Assembly: GCA_977006965.1 (NCBI GenBank) | Contig: OZ345374.1 | Location: 1,240,001 to 1,304,000 of the forward strand | Length of the DNA: 64,000 nt | Source: Phymatolithon calcareum | Lineage: Eukaryota > Rhodophyta > Florideophyceae > Hapalidiales | Direction of reading: 5' to 3' | Shown: in pieces, positions 51,990-63,687 of the stretch | How positions within the stretch are numbered: position 1 is the first letter of the stretch | How the letters are laid out: each line of letters begins with the position of its first letter | Made by a program: the position numbers and the translations under genes | The notes under the pieces: model-generated | The model's database searches: none | Seen by the model: only the letters and a program-made list of their open reading frames with translations | Told to the model about the DNA's origin: nothing

Positions 51990-53656
51990 AGACTCGTTCT
52001 GTGGTCGACCTCGGGTTGGTCTCGAGAATCACTCAATCTTATTGCTTGCCATTTTCTTATTTTATATATAACCCAACATCCAACAACTGTCGTCACAAGC
52101 GCGTACGCAGCGTTGAGGCCAAAGTTGGCAGCAGTATAATTGGGAGGTGCGACGATGACAAACCAGAAAAGGCTGAGATCTCCCACCTTGAAAATGTTAA
52201 CCAAGTTAGGGACAAAAACCGGGAGCGTAAACAAACTTACTATCCACAGGATAAAGACCAGAAAAACACTCCCCCTCAGCTTGTCCATCGCTTTCGCAAC
52301 TCCGGTTTTTTTTTGTTTGGAAGACGCCGCCATGGCCAGTATAGGGATTAGTGATTGCTGCTGGGAGAGCAAGAATGCTACCTGCGTTGCGATCAATCCC
52401 AGAAAAACTGTTCTTCATCCATTGCATAAATAGAGCTGTGAGATACAGGCACTCTCGATGAAAACATTGACAGGAATATTGTACTTACATGGTATGTCCC
52501 CGTCCGTGATCCCACATTGCCCAGCCTCTTGCGCTGCTACGAACAATGTGCGTGTCGCCCTACTTGAAAGACTGCCGAGAAGACCGGCAAGACTGATCAC
52601 CAAAGTTGCAATCTCCGTCACAACGTAAACAATTGCATGCACAACGAGCAGCGTTCGCTCCCACCCCAGCCTTTTAAAAATTGGAATATTTTGTACCTCT
52701 CTCTCTTCATCCAGAAGGTTTGTGGTCACACGGTCTGCCCCCATGTCAAATTCCGCCCCTGCGATTTCGACATCATTCTGGGCCACTTTGGCGGCGATTT
52801 CTTTCTCTGGCCGCAAAGGGCTCAGAAACTCACGCAGATCTTCATCCCATATGGCTTCATGCGAGAATGCCCGAAAAGTCATCTGGATTGCTTCGTAGTA
52901 CACTCGCGTCATAATGGCGGACGCCCAAGTTAAAAAGGCTCCTGATGCGTCGAGGGCGCCATCCTCAGGTGATCCATTCGTTATTGATGCCACAAGAGCA
53001 GCGGAAACCCTGATGACAATAATGATGAGCACGCGTGCCAGAATAATACCACCCAAACGCAGTGCTTCATGTTCTTCCTCCACCGCCCAGTCAGACGTGG
53101 CACTGTAGATAAATGTTGCCATGGCAACCGCGGCGGCACTGCCGATGACGGAGAGAGCGTAGCCGAGCTGCGTATTTCCGAGCGTTGGGGCAATGACCTT
53201 GAGATTACGCCTGCACTGCGCGTCCACAACTTGCGGTGAGATGAGTGGTTCGATGAGTGGTTCGGCGGTCGGGAGCACAGGTGCAATGTCATTATTGGGC
53301 TCTACTGACGATGATGGCGAGGGCGTTTTGGACGGCTGCGGTAGAACCGAAAAGATGATAAACGGGTACGTGCGCGGGGGGTCTGACAAATCTGACGGAC
53401 TGGGAAGTGGGAATGCAGGGATTGCCGAGAAAACTGGAAATGGGATAGGGGGGATTGCCGATGGAATTGGAACCCGACTTGGTGCTGGTGTCGATGATGC
53501 GGGAGCTGAGGATGGCGCTGGGTCATGGACTGGTTCTGGGGCGATTCCGGATCCGGATCCGAAGTTGGGAAGCCTTGGAAGGACTTGGGCGTCCACCAGA
53601 AGATTGATGTGCACAAAGAGGACGACCAGTATCCATATTGAGTGTAGACGATACAT
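51776..53656 (-). CDS. Polytopic membrane protein, one intron, LINE-derived C-terminus
   Basis: Exon 1 is 53656-52489 and exon 2 is 52407-51776, 599 aa after splicing the 81-nt intron. ATG 53656 has A at -3. Residues 1-24 are a signal peptide (MYRLHSIWILVVLFVHINLL), 25-110 a Pro/Ala/Ser-rich extracellular or lumenal segment. About seven hydrophobic helices follow, among them VIGSAAAVAMATFIYS, LVVHAIVYVVTEIATLVIS and, in exon 2, FLVFILWIVSLFTLPVFV. The last 70 residues come from a LINE and include its Cx2Cx9Hx4C knuckle; the original tail remains downstream of the insertion as untranslated sequence. Family not recognised; secretory-pathway membrane location is inferred. The dead copy A supports both the splice and the original end. 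Confidence 0.75.
52408..52488 (-). other. 81-nt spliceosomal intron in copy B
   Basis: GTAAGTACAATATTC donor at 52488 and GATGAAGAACAG acceptor ending at 52408 on the minus strand. Joining gives ...GDIP-FFLGLIATQV..., in frame and hydrophobic. A nearer acceptor (CTCACAG) leads to a frame that soon ends, so the distal one is preferred. Confidence 0.75.
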
Positions 53657-53971
53657 GCTGGATGGTTATTGTTTGCGCAAGTGGCGTGAATGGCGATAAC
53701 CCATATGTGCTTGGGCGTCGAATATCGCCATGGCGAAAGTAAAAGGCGTACTGTCGATATAGGTGTTTGCAGTGCAGTAATTTTTCTGTTCTTCTGGCCC
53801 AAGGGCACAGTGACTGCGCGACCTGTTTCAATTGAGGGGTGAGCAGCGAGAGAGAAGAGTAATACAGTAGGTTTTCCAAAATGTTTGATTCCGCGCCAAG
53901 TATCTATCTAGAGTGTAACAGCAGTGAAATGTTCCGCTGGTAACAGAATGTATCATATGGACATTCTACAC

Positions 53972-54384
53972 TAGGAATGAGCATCAATATTTCGATATCA
54001 ACAAAATATCAGCCCAATTTTCGCAATATCAACGAATATCAGCCTTTTTCAAAACTATCATCGATATCGAATCATAACATAAATTCGAAAATATCAATTC
54101 GAAAAATTAAAAATCTCTCTTTTTGAGAGACGAAACATACCTCTTGGAGGAATTAAGATTGCACAATCATAACTTTTACACGTGTACTCCGAAAATTGGT
54201 GTTATTTTTGAACAGATTGTTCTAAAATGAAGAGCAATATCATTGATATATCAAGGAAAACTTGAATATCAACCCTAAGTCATGTTGGCTGATCGTTTGT
54301 CATACCTCTGATATTATATCAGAGGTTTGATAAAAATATCAAAAGTTGTATCAGACTTTAGAATCTCCTTGATGCTCATCCCTA
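53972..54384. mobile_element. hAT-like MITE
   Basis: Ends TAGGAATGAGCATCAA and TTGATGCTCATCCCTA are inverted. Flanking 8-mers TTCTACAC and TTCTACTA agree at six of eight bases, as for an aged hAT target duplication. The 413-bp interior is AT-rich with many ATATCAA steps and no ORF. Confidence 0.7.
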
Positions 54385-54664
54385 TTCTACTACACGGTCC
54401 ATACATATACAATTGGAACGTGTGAAACGTACATAAACGTAATACCTTGCCGACCGAATGTCCATATGATACAGTCTTTTCCTTGGACGAACGTATCGTT
54501 CCTGACTAGATCTGTCCAATGGGACAGTGCGGTTCCTTTGTAATGTTCTGTATCATGCTGTGCTGTACTGTATAATTTACAGCACGTCGTGCACACTTCG
54601 TTCACGGGGCTCCGTGGTGCTCACCTCCGGTTGACTGCTACTGTAAGTACAGTACTCTTGTGCC

Positions 54665-54700
54665 ATCGGCCTCCTCTGTGCATGCACAGAAGAGGCCGAT
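54665..54700. repeat. 36-bp palindrome
   Basis: ATCGGCCTCCTCTGTGCA is followed by its complement with one mismatch. Immediately precedes the long foldback. Confidence 0.75.
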
Positions 54701-54708
54701 ACAGTATC

Positions 54709-54915
54709 AGTAAAGTTGCGTTTCTTACATTTCCGCTCTTCCGCATTGTACGACAAAAGACATTCTGACAATGGCAGCAGAACAACGTTGTTGGCTCTAG
54801 ACATATCATACCGTATGTACGTAAGATATGTCTAGTTTGTTCTGTTGCCATTGTCAGAATGTCTTTTGTTGTACAATGCGGAAGAGCTAAAAAGTAAGAG
54901 AAACGCAACTTTACT
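54709..54915. repeat. Long foldback (about 95-bp arms)
   Basis: Arm 54709-54807 pairs with 54825-54915 around a 17-nt loop, with a few mismatches and small bulges; CTTCCGCATTGTAC and ACATTCTGACAATGGCA are exact. Either a MITE or, if transcribed, a long hairpin RNA. Confidence 0.85.
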
Positions 54916-55653
54916 GACTCCTCCTTGCCGGTCCGAACGACCGCGTCAGGTTCATGAGTGTGGTGGGAACACCAACTCAGAGGGTACGCAGCAAAAGGTA
55001 TCGGGCAAGCGCGAGCTCGCCTAGCTGGGGCAGACTGGCGAGGGTCCCCCGAAAGGGGTGGTCGCAACCAGAGGACAAACCTGCTGTTCTTCTCTGATTC
55101 TTCTTCGACAACCGGAAAGGGCGTGCGGACAGAGAGCAGTCGTCACCGCTTACGTGCCGCCGTCGCGCAGCTTTGTAAGCTCTAGGCGCTTACATGAAAT
55201 CTCCGACGTCTTTGACCTCAGAACGATAGCGCGATGCAATTACCATGATGGTGCTCTGTACATGCAGGTACAGTACACACCACAACACGCACATTAGGTA
55301 ACATATCTCCCGCCTTTACCTTTTGGGTAACATTTAGATGAGGATACACTATTGTACCGTTCTGTTTCACGTCCGGTTCCGAAACCCTATTTAATCAACT
55401 GCTGAGCTCTGACTAGCAGGTTCAGGTAGGGATGAATACTATAGACAGGTAAGGTCAAGGACGGCTTTGACTTAACTTCTTTCATCCCGAAAGCTTTCAT
55501 CAGTGTTTCGACCGACACAGAGTCTTGCTTAAATCACAGAAGAACTTTTCCCTCTCTCTACAGCCGCTCCTATACGATGCGCCAGCCGGAGACACCTGAA
55601 GATGACAAACGGAAGAAAAGGTTATTAAGTTGTCCACCCATTTCTCTGTCCTT
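54916..55653. other. Intergenic, no gene recognised
   Basis: Downstream of the DUF99 gene. Short frames only. Confidence 0.5.
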
Positions 55654-56232
55654 TCAACAAAACACAACGTACTCTGGTATTTTCTGCGCCTCATCCGGAG
55701 CGCATATATCAAGTAGATCCGCCACGATCTGCGGGTCAGGCACATCTGTTTCGACCGGACATTGGAATTGGAAAATCCAGCGTCCGATCTCAAACACTCG
55801 GCCTGCTTCTCGAAGGCGTCTCGCGCGTTCCTCCGCGTGTGGGAGGCGCGCGATTGCGGCAAGCATAGCGGGTACATCTGGGTGGCGGCGCATAACTGCC
55901 ACAATGGGACGGTTTACGGCGTTTGCAAGAGATTTGATGTCGACGACATTAAGTCCACCAACCGTGACACCGTCCAGAAGAACGGCGTGAGTTTGAGCGT
56001 GGAATTTGCTGTTGAGAATCGCTCTAGCTAGACATTCGGTCGCATTCAGCCCGTCCTGCTGAATCCCGGAGCTGTACAGCATGTCCTCGAACCGGGCGCC
56101 GGAGGTCAGCACACCGACAAAATTTACATTGGATAGCGGGACGCGTGGACAAATGCCGAATGGGGCATCATCGAAACCGAGGACACGCGGTGCGACGTTT
56201 TGGCGGAGCACTGTTGCTATAGACTTCACCAT
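55654..56232 (-). CDS. DUF99/UPF0215 family protein (192 aa)
   Basis: Start taken as ATG 56232 (MVKSIATVLRQ), giving the usual family length of about 190; an in-frame ATG at 56343 would add 37 residues. Family signature: RVLGFDDAPF near residue 15, NFVGVLTSGARFEDML, DGLNATECLARAIL, SKFHAQTHAVLLDGVTVGGLNVVDI, NRPIVAVMRRHPD and LPHAEERARRLREAG. DUF99 proteins, found in archaea and some eukaryotes, share an endonuclease V-like RNase H fold; the conserved Asp residues of FDDAPF and LLDGVT would sit in the putative active site. The biological role is not established. Complete, no lesions. The plastid HPF gene is next upstream on the same strand. Confidence 0.88.
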   Translation of the reverse strand: MVKSIATVLRQNVAPRVLGFDDAPFGICPRVPLSNVNFVGVLTSGARFEDMLYSSGIQQDGLNATECLARAILNSKFHAQTHAVLLDGVTVGGLNVVDIKSLANAVNRPIVAVMRRHPDVPAMLAAIARLPHAEERARRLREAGRVFEIGRWIFQFQCPVETDVPDPQIVADLLDICAPDEAQKIPEYVVFC

Positions 56233-56743
56233 GTCGAAGACAATGACTTTTCGGCAGGAACCGTATTGAATTGTTTGGCCGTGTTTCGATATCATACCTC
56301 GTGCAAGGATGAGCGAACTATGTTTCAGAATTTTGATGAACATGGTAGGCTTCTAATGCAGAACACTGGTGAGAATAACAATTCAGACGTTTTTCTCTTC
56401 TGCATGATCTCACTATTAGAAGAAGGTCGGCTGTCGAGGGGGGTCAAAAATATCCAGGGAGACTTTTCTTCAACAGTGGAAACAAGCAAGGAAGATCTAC
56501 AGAGTACTGAAGCTCAGCAGCATGTGGCAATGCTGTGCCGTGCAGTGCGGGGCGTCGCTAGTGTTTCCCACGAACGTAATACTGCAACACAAAAAAATTA
56601 GGACTCCAAGTAATCGGAAGACCTATTCAGAAGAAAGAAATAGTAGACAAGATTTACGGTGTCTCGAACTTGCTTGTGATCAAACTGTTAAAATCTTAAA
56701 GCAGACAAATTTCCTACGAAACTCCTGAGACTACCCTGCATAG
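56233..56743. other. Spacer between two same-strand genes
   Basis: Holds the 5' region of the DUF99 gene and the 3' end of the HPF gene. No further gene or clear TATA box. Confidence 0.5.
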
Positions 56744-57544
56744 TCAATCCTCATCAACGGCATCCGGGTTAGACGGCTCGATGAGGCCATAACCACCATG
56801 GTTGCGCTTGTACACCAGCGCAATCTCTCCTGTCTGCGCATTGCGAAACAGATACCACGGATGATCCACATACTCACAGCACAACACAGCCTCCTCTACG
56901 GTTTGGAGCGGCATGGGGAAGACTTTGCGCTTGACGACTTCCGTGACTGGCGGCACTAGTGCCGCTCCGACACCCACATCCGCATAAGTGTCCTGCAATG
57001 CATCGTCCTGATCCTCCTCTTCCTCATCGTCGTCATCGCTCACGACTGGTGCAGGGATCGCAGGACCATTCTTACGCGAGCGAAGTGCACGACGTTCCTT
57101 GTACTTGCGCATCGTGCGGTTGATACGCTCCTCCACGAGGTCAATGGCGGTGTACATATCCGCGTCGCGATGCTCGGAGCGCAGAATGGTCTTCCCAGCA
57201 AAGATAACGACCTCAGCCTTGTGACGAGCCGCAATGGCGGGGTTGTGTTCCACGGCAAGATGGACATCGATCTTGGTGATAAGAGATGAATACTTTCGGA
57301 TCACCTTGCTGAGATTGCTTTTGACGTACTCGCGCAACGAATCGGTGATGGCGATGTTATTACCCGTGATTCGCAGCACCGTTTCATCCTCCGTTGATAT
57401 CACCATGCGAACATCGTTTGCATGATGACGAGCCGCCTGACGCGCCGGTGCTGCGGTCGGAGCGCGTGTTGGGCGTTGGGGCGAAAGCCCGAGTTGAGGG
57501 TGCGAGCACAGCGGCGTCACGAATGACGTTGCAAAGGCGTACAT
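56744..57544 (-). CDS. Plastid long hibernation-promoting factor (PSRP1/HPF)
   Basis: ATG 57544 chosen for its GCC-ATG context and transit-like start MYAFATSFVTPLC; the frame extends to an ATG at 57628 with a poor context. Residues 1-45 are rich in Ala, Pro, Arg and Thr and low in acid, as in plastid transit peptides; the early Phe residues are typical of red-lineage plastids. Residues 55-152 are the S30AE domain (VLRITGNNIAITDSLREYV, SSLITKIDVHLAVEHN, DMYTAIDLVEERINR). Then come a basic region, an acidic Asp/Glu linker (168-184) and the C-terminal dimerisation domain (VVKRKVFPMPLQTVEEAV to GGYGLIEP, about 202-257). Long HPFs pair two 70S ribosomes into inactive dimers or bind the decoding site; here in the plastid stroma. 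Complete, no lesions. Confidence 0.9.
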   Translation of the reverse strand: MYAFATSFVTPLCSHPQLGLSPQRPTRAPTAAPARQAARHHANDVRMVISTEDETVLRITGNNIAITDSLREYVKSNLSKVIRKYSSLITKIDVHLAVEHNPAIAARHKAEVVIFAGKTILRSEHRDADMYTAIDLVEERINRTMRKYKERRALRSRKNGPAIPAPVVSDDDDEEEEDQDDALQDTYADVGVGAALVPPVTEVVKRKVFPMPLQTVEEAVLCCEYVDHPWYLFRNAQTGEIALVYKRNHGGYGLIEPSNPDAVDED

Positions 57545-59209
57545 GGCGACGAGCGAATCGACAAGAGGTGAGGGAGATGTGTCGAGAAAGGAAACGTGCG
57601 GGCAGAGGGCGAGGTGCATCTGCGACATGCAAAATTTGGAAAAATTTTGATTGCAAATATCACATGCTGAGATTGATGTGGAAGGTGGAAACGTTTCAGA
57701 GGATACCTAGGCCCTCGATTCGGAGCTCGTATTGGATATTTCGCAGATATTTTGTGCTCTGCCACCAGTGAATCAGCGAGATCCGGAAGATTTACCAATG
57801 GGACACTGTTGTCTCTCAGTTTAAGACAGTTATCATACGCTCTGAAGAAATGATCAGATCTTCTGAAATCGAGCGTGGAATAGCTTTGATTCGTTCGGCC
57901 CTGGCGCGGCAATTGATGTTAGTACCAGTATGACTCTTGAATGGTCCTAGGTATGAGTCACCGGAGCCCGGAGGCCAGGCCTCTGGACGTTCGGTCCTAA
58001 ATTAGGTCTAAGTGCATTGATTGCACCAGGCTCACGTGTACGATTGTAGCGCATGTAATTTGCTCAATAAATATTTCTCTAAGCACGCGCCAAGTTCTCC
58101 GTCTCGCGCGCTTCTCGATCAAATCGTGAGCTCTCGAGCTGAGAACGGCGTTAGTAGCCCGGCGAACGGACAGTAATGGGAACATGGGAGTGATGGAACT
58201 TCGATCTGTCGCTTTCATCGTGAGGTTATAGAAAAAACTAAACCTTACCGGTAGACGATATCTTTTTCGTACCATGTGTGGCCGTCTTCGTACAGTATCT
58301 GTACGCAAAACTATACTGTGCCTCTCACCTTTGTTGCAACAAAATTGCAAGTTGCATTACGCTGTAGTACCAAATGTTAGGGAAAATAATATTTACATAT
58401 TAATGTTTGAAGGCATTATTTTAATGAAGACGGTGGGAACTTCCGCACCTCTTCTCTCGAAATCAGTTTCTATCGACCAGTGTGCTGCTTGCTACATCAC
58501 GCTTGAATCGACTGTGAAGGCCATAATCCACTGCATATTCCATTCATCCACAGAGCAAGTTCTCTTGAAATGATCAACCAAGAGGTGCTGTTAGAACTAG
58601 CCCTCGACGGGCGGCGGTAAAGCAAGAAGCACACCTTTTTATGCAGTCGTTCCTTCTCTGGGGGTAACATTTGCATCTAAATTTTAAAGAAGCTAGAATA
58701 TCACGGCACGGAAGAGACAGAGTATCCATGTCGGCGGTCCTTCCATGGACAAGAGGTCTCTTTTCCATAATATGGATTAGATTGATGATCAGATTGCCTT
58801 TTGTAATCACTGAGACACGAAAAGCTGTCCTGCAAATTTAGAAACGGGCAGCATCAACTTATGCATATGATACGCATAAGTTGTATTTCCTAAAGCAAAG
58901 CCCAGCATGAGTTTTTCTCTTTTATTAAGCGTATCACAGGAAATGATTTTGATTCAAGAGAAACTGCTAGACAAAGTTGATACACGAAATGTAACTAAAT
59001 GGAACTCTAAACCTTTCTCATCACCACCCACGGTGTCTTTTCCACGAGATTCAAGAATCTTCACATACGCAAGACAGTCATCTAATTCTTCGAGCTCCAC
59101 TTTCCCCGACATTACGGCATCCTATCTGCTGTTGCTCAACACAGCAAATCTCCTTATTTGCTCTTCAAGAGTGTACAACGGTTCGAGCTCCGTTTCTGGT
59201 CCGGTAAGC
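57545..59209. other. Intergenic, no gene recognised
   Basis: Contains the 5' flank of the HPF gene and the end of the broken Sel1 paralog. The plus-strand frame 58907-59575 is antisense to that paralog. A short hairpin (ACTTATGC...GCATAAGT) lies near 58858-58882. Confidence 0.45.
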
Positions 59210-62200
59210 TCAGAGATTATGCGCTTTGAATGGGTGATGGATGTTACCGTCAGTTCGAACTTCAGGGTCGCCCCACATATACAATACCGCCAGATTGTAC
59301 ATGGCAATTGGATTGTTATCCACATCAATAGCCTGCTTGTACAGGCTTTTAGCCTCAAGTACCTCTCGAATGACGCCATTTCCAAACTTGTAAGCAACTG
59401 CAAGATTATTCATCTCAGTGCTGCTTCCTCGTTGTACAGCACGTTTCAGATACGTTATACCAGCATTGTCTCCCCTGGTGCCAGACTTCAGAACACCCAT
59501 GTTACAGAGTGCGCCACGCTTTCCCCTTGCAATGGCAGTCAAATACGCTTCCTCGGCCTCCGATACATTCGTTGAAACACCTTGAGCTCCCTTATGATAC
59601 AGTAATCCTAAGCAATTTTTGTCGCAATGATTGTAGAACAACAGCGCATCTTTTGAATGTCTTCCTATTCCAAAAACACGCCCATGTCCATCGACTTCCT
59701 TGCTTCCTTCGTCAGATAATGTTTGTTTCACAAAAAGTCGATCGAACATTGCGCGCAGCATTTTCTCATCTCCACACTCTGTCTCTTCACAAAATGACTT
59801 GATGATTACCATCGTGCGATACACGTCGCGGCCCACAAAGAACCCTTTCTCAAGCAAATACCCGGTGTTCAATGCAAAGTGCTCGTCTGCCGTGAATGGC
59901 AGCCTCAATACACATTTGGCGGTGTTTTCCTGGTGTGCTCGATTCTGCGATTCGTGGAAACGACTTTGGTGTGCGACGGCCAGGTAAAATCTGAGAAGGG
60001 AAGATGGCAGAGAGTCTTCCTCCCCAATGAGGGTTTCAAGTGCTTCAATCGCTGTCTCGGACACGGCACTATTCGCTCCATTTTCATAAAACAATGCCAG
60101 CGCCTTTTTCACTCCAGCGCCTCTGGAGCCCGTTTGCTCGTAAACACGCCCAAAATATTCCGCATGAGTCGTAAGATCAATTTCGTCAGCCGGTGTTTTG
60201 TGATCTTCGACATGGCTTCGATTGAGAAGAAACCTGAATCTGAAATCAATTGACGTTTGCAAGGATACTTCTTGGGTATCACATACAGGGCGTTTCCCCA
60301 TCATAATATCAAAAGCACCATTCAGTGCTTCTCTGTGCCCATGGAACGCGATACAACGTCCAAGTAGTTTTAGGGCGTCATCCGCACGGCCTTCCGCCAG
60401 CGCATGGTGTCCGTCTGTGTAAATAGTTCTCACGTGTGTTCTCCGCTGGAAATGATTGTCCATGGCATCGTTCAGAGCTCCGATGAATGTAATACACTCT
60501 TGTGCGACATGTTTGGCGTATCTCAAAGTGTGTTCGCTCTGGACCCTGTCCCAATTCCGTATTTCAAAGTCGGATATCTGGGGCATCTCAAATTGGGCAA
60601 TCTGCGGCATAACTGGTGGCCACCCGGACCAACAAGATACTACGTAGTATTCGCCAAGTTTTTCTGCGGCGATATACAACACAGGAGAACAAAGGTTTGA
60701 GTGATTCGTCTCTGTTCGAAGCATTGCATTATGCGATGATTGTTGCATCGATCCCCAATCCTTTTGCGCAGCAAACCTCCCCATAAATGCATCCTTCCAT
60801 TCTTGCCAATTGAAAAACGTCGACTCAGGACGGAAGATTACAGACACTGTTTTGGATTCGTGGTCCCAGATGAGTAGTAGACGCAGTTCCTGGGGACCTG
60901 CAACTGGGTTCACTATGATGCCAGTTTTGAAGTCGACTGTATGGTCGCCACGGCTTGTGTCACAGAAAGTTCCCTCTTTTCAGTTTTCTCCAGTTGCAAA
61001 GCTGGAAATCCAAGAATGAATAGCATTATCAGGAACGGCGACTTGCGTATATCTCTGGCTTTCCGGCGGAGCTCTTCTCTCACCTTCCAGTGCAAATGAG
61101 CTTGAACTTCCCAGAGAAGCCTCATATATAAGCGTCGACTTATTTGATATGACCAACGGATGTTTTGCCTTTCGGAAAATGCAGAGCAGAGCTGTTTGCT
61201 GCACTTGAACATGCTATGAACTGGTGCAATACTCGCATTCCATCCAGCTGCTTCAGTGTCGTGCTCAGCGACCCAGGACGCCAAGATGCTTCTCATAGTC
61301 TCTGCCACCGATCCAATGAAGCGAAGTGTGTCAAAGGAGGTCGAACTGTACACTCTTTGCCTCTTCTTTTCACTTTGCAGTCGCCTCATTTCCAAATAGT
61401 ACTGGTTCTCAAACGCAGAAGATGTGCGTTCAGATTCTCGGATATGAGATTATTGTCGGTATTAATCCAGATATGCGCCAAGTTTATCACCGAGCTCCAA
61501 TGCAATATAGTTGTCAACATGAACGCATGTCTGAAGTAATAGACGGTTGGAATTGCTATCCCAGAAAAAGGAAGACCATGCCTCCTTTCGTACCGGTAAG
61601 GATTGAAAGAATTTCTCATAGTCTTCGCCACCGTCGCTCCCCAGCTGGTACATGAGAGTATCAATCCGCGGATCTTCGCCTTTCCAGCTTATTAACAAGT
61701 TTGATTTCAGTGCTAGGCATTCGCCTTCTTTTGCGGGGGCGATGCTGTTTTCCATGAGAGCTGAAAAGAAGGCCAGCTGAATAGCTGTGATATTCTTAAC
61801 AGCAGAACGCTCTGTATCATTGAGCTTTTTCAATGACGTTTTATGCCAATCATCTTGTACTGCGTCTCTGATAGTCGCCGCATGCTCGTCGAAGTACAAT
61901 GTGCTTGCGAAGTCAGCGTTCATTTTGAATGGAAGCATGCATTGCTGCGTGAAAAAGATGTACGGATTGCGGAAATCTACAGCGCCCGTGCAGTATTCGT
62001 GATAAGGCGAGAACATGGTCACAAACCTCTCCGTTGATCCCTCATTTCCTACTGATCCTTGAGTTGTGCGTGAACTTGCAAGCACAGCGAGATCTTGGGA
62101 TATACACGGCTTCGTTCCCTGGACATCTGTTTGTGACTCAGTGACCTCCAAATTCAAACCTCTTGTATGGACGAGCCATTCGTGTCCAAATTTTGCCAGG

Positions 62201-63251
62201 AAAGATATCAGCCATCGAACAGAGCACTCCTCTGGCTTTCTTGACGTCAGGCAAGATGCCACAAACCGAGCCATAACGCTGTGTCTTTCCGAGTCGCTGC
62301 GATGGACTCGTGAGAAGAGGACGGGTCGTACGCGAAGCTCGGCATTTGAGAATTCGTTGTCAATAAGTGAGCTATTCACCACCATGTGATAGTCAACAGT
62401 CCTCGCGATATCCATTAAAGGCAGGTCACGGCAAGGCCTCCCTCTTCCCTGTTCCCCACTGCCCAGTTCTAAACGGTTTTGCAATTCTCCTTCATGTCTT
62501 TGCAAAAAGGACAGGCGGTGTGGATTGCCCAGTGGCAAAAGTGCCGATGCATGGTCTTCAGCATATCAGCAGGACGAAACAGAAGACTCAGATTTTCGAT
62601 GATTGCAGAATTGGGAGCTGTTGAATGAAAAGACCCCATATGGAGAATAGTTCCATCGGTACTAGAATCAGACGAAGAACTCGATTGGATGGACGAAGGC
62701 ACAGGGGAAGCAGATTGTATCCATGACAGTGACCAGTTGTACACAAAGATAAATCTGGTCTTCAAGCTGTCGACCAGGCGGAGTAGGGGGCGTTTCCACT
62801 GCGAGTGACAGGTCTTCAATTTTGAAAGCATGTCGCGGACTTCGAACGAATACATATAGACAGGTGCATCATAGCCCAGCCGAATAAGACATCTGAGAGC
62901 AGAAATGTTCCAATTTCTGAATTCGTACGGTAGAATCAGTCCCCAGATTGGTCGTAAAACATGGTATCTGTTAAACACTGCCACCGTGATTGCCGCTACA
63001 GCCTCCTTGTAGTCTTTGTTGTTGATTTGGACAACGATGTAGAAGATGACAAATCCCAATGAAGGCAATGAGATGAGCAACTGTATCATTCCATTGCGAC
63101 GGGTTTCACGGATGGTGCGCCATTTGTCGGAAACGAAGTCGAAAGCGTAAATGGCTGCGAGCGGAATGAATGCGATGGCGTAGATGGAGAAGACGAATGC
63201 CGGGTTGTCCGTCAGAGACGGACCATCGCTACAGCAACAGCACTTGGACAT
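59210..63251 (-). pseudogene. Broken paralog of the Sel1-repeat membrane giant
   Basis: ATG 63251 (MSKCCCCSDG) aligns with the intact protein at 4418: same three N-terminal helices, with KWRTIRETRRNG against SWKSVRDTRKRG. Later matches: PEECSVRWLISFLAKFGHEWL, HVDNYIALELG, YMRLLWEVQAHL, GPQELRLLLIW with WKDAFMGRFA. Lesions: frameshift near 62500, TAA at 61462-61464 with a second TAA just after, and a frameshift near 60955. The last 567 codons stay open to 59210 and hold a few divergent Sel1 units (GLLYHKGAQGVS, MYNLAVLYMWG) without the expanded 114-bp array. Opposite strand and 50 kb from its paralog. It could be a functional gene with missed short introns, but the in-frame TAA pair argues against that. 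Confidence 0.85.
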
Positions 63252-63387
63252 AACGCTGCGTCGCGCGGGTGCTCTGAGGTTGCTGCGTTCAGAGGTGCAA
63301 TTCCCAGCTTGGCTGTCGCCTTCCCAAGATTCGACGATCTCGTCTGTGATGCAAGCAGAATAGTGTGCTCCAATGGCAATGACGACT

Positions 63388-63539
63388 GTTCTGTTCTTCC
63401 AGTTCATGTTGGGTACAGGCGTACAGTAGAAGAAAAATTTAATGATGGTATCAGGGGGAATGTTCCCCTGGTCAGACACCATCATTAAATTTTTCTTCTA
63501 CTGTACGCCTGTACCCAACATGAACTGGAAGAACAGAAC
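63388..63539. repeat. Perfect 62-bp inverted repeat, 28-bp spacer
   Basis: 63388-63449 and 63478-63539 are exact complements; the spacer itself has a CAGGGG/CCCCTG stem. It lies in the presumed promoter of the broken Sel1 paralog. Perfect identity implies a very recent inversion-duplication or ongoing conversion. Confidence 0.9.
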
Positions 63540-63687
63540 AAGCGTCTCGAACATCGATGCTGTTTGGAAATACCATTCTAATATTATTTCTTATCTCGAT
63601 CTCCGCTACGTGGCAGAACTGCAGAACTTTAATGAACGCAATAAAGCTGTGTCGGTAATGTGTGGTCAGCGGGTGGAGCCCTCGAGG

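Larger units (their letters stand above)
51118..53758. repeat. Segmental duplication, copy B (partner 14278-16590)
   Basis: Same orientation as copy A, 37 kb away. Copy B contains the whole TFIIS-like gene across its left end, a LINE 3' insertion at 51738-51989, and a longer proline-rich coding segment near 53330-53450. It looks like the source, apart from the later LINE insertion. Confidence 0.9.

Noticed and set aside
58907-59575. 222-codon plus-strand frame
   Set aside because: Antisense to the Sel1-like C-terminus of the broken paralog, which has clear homology.
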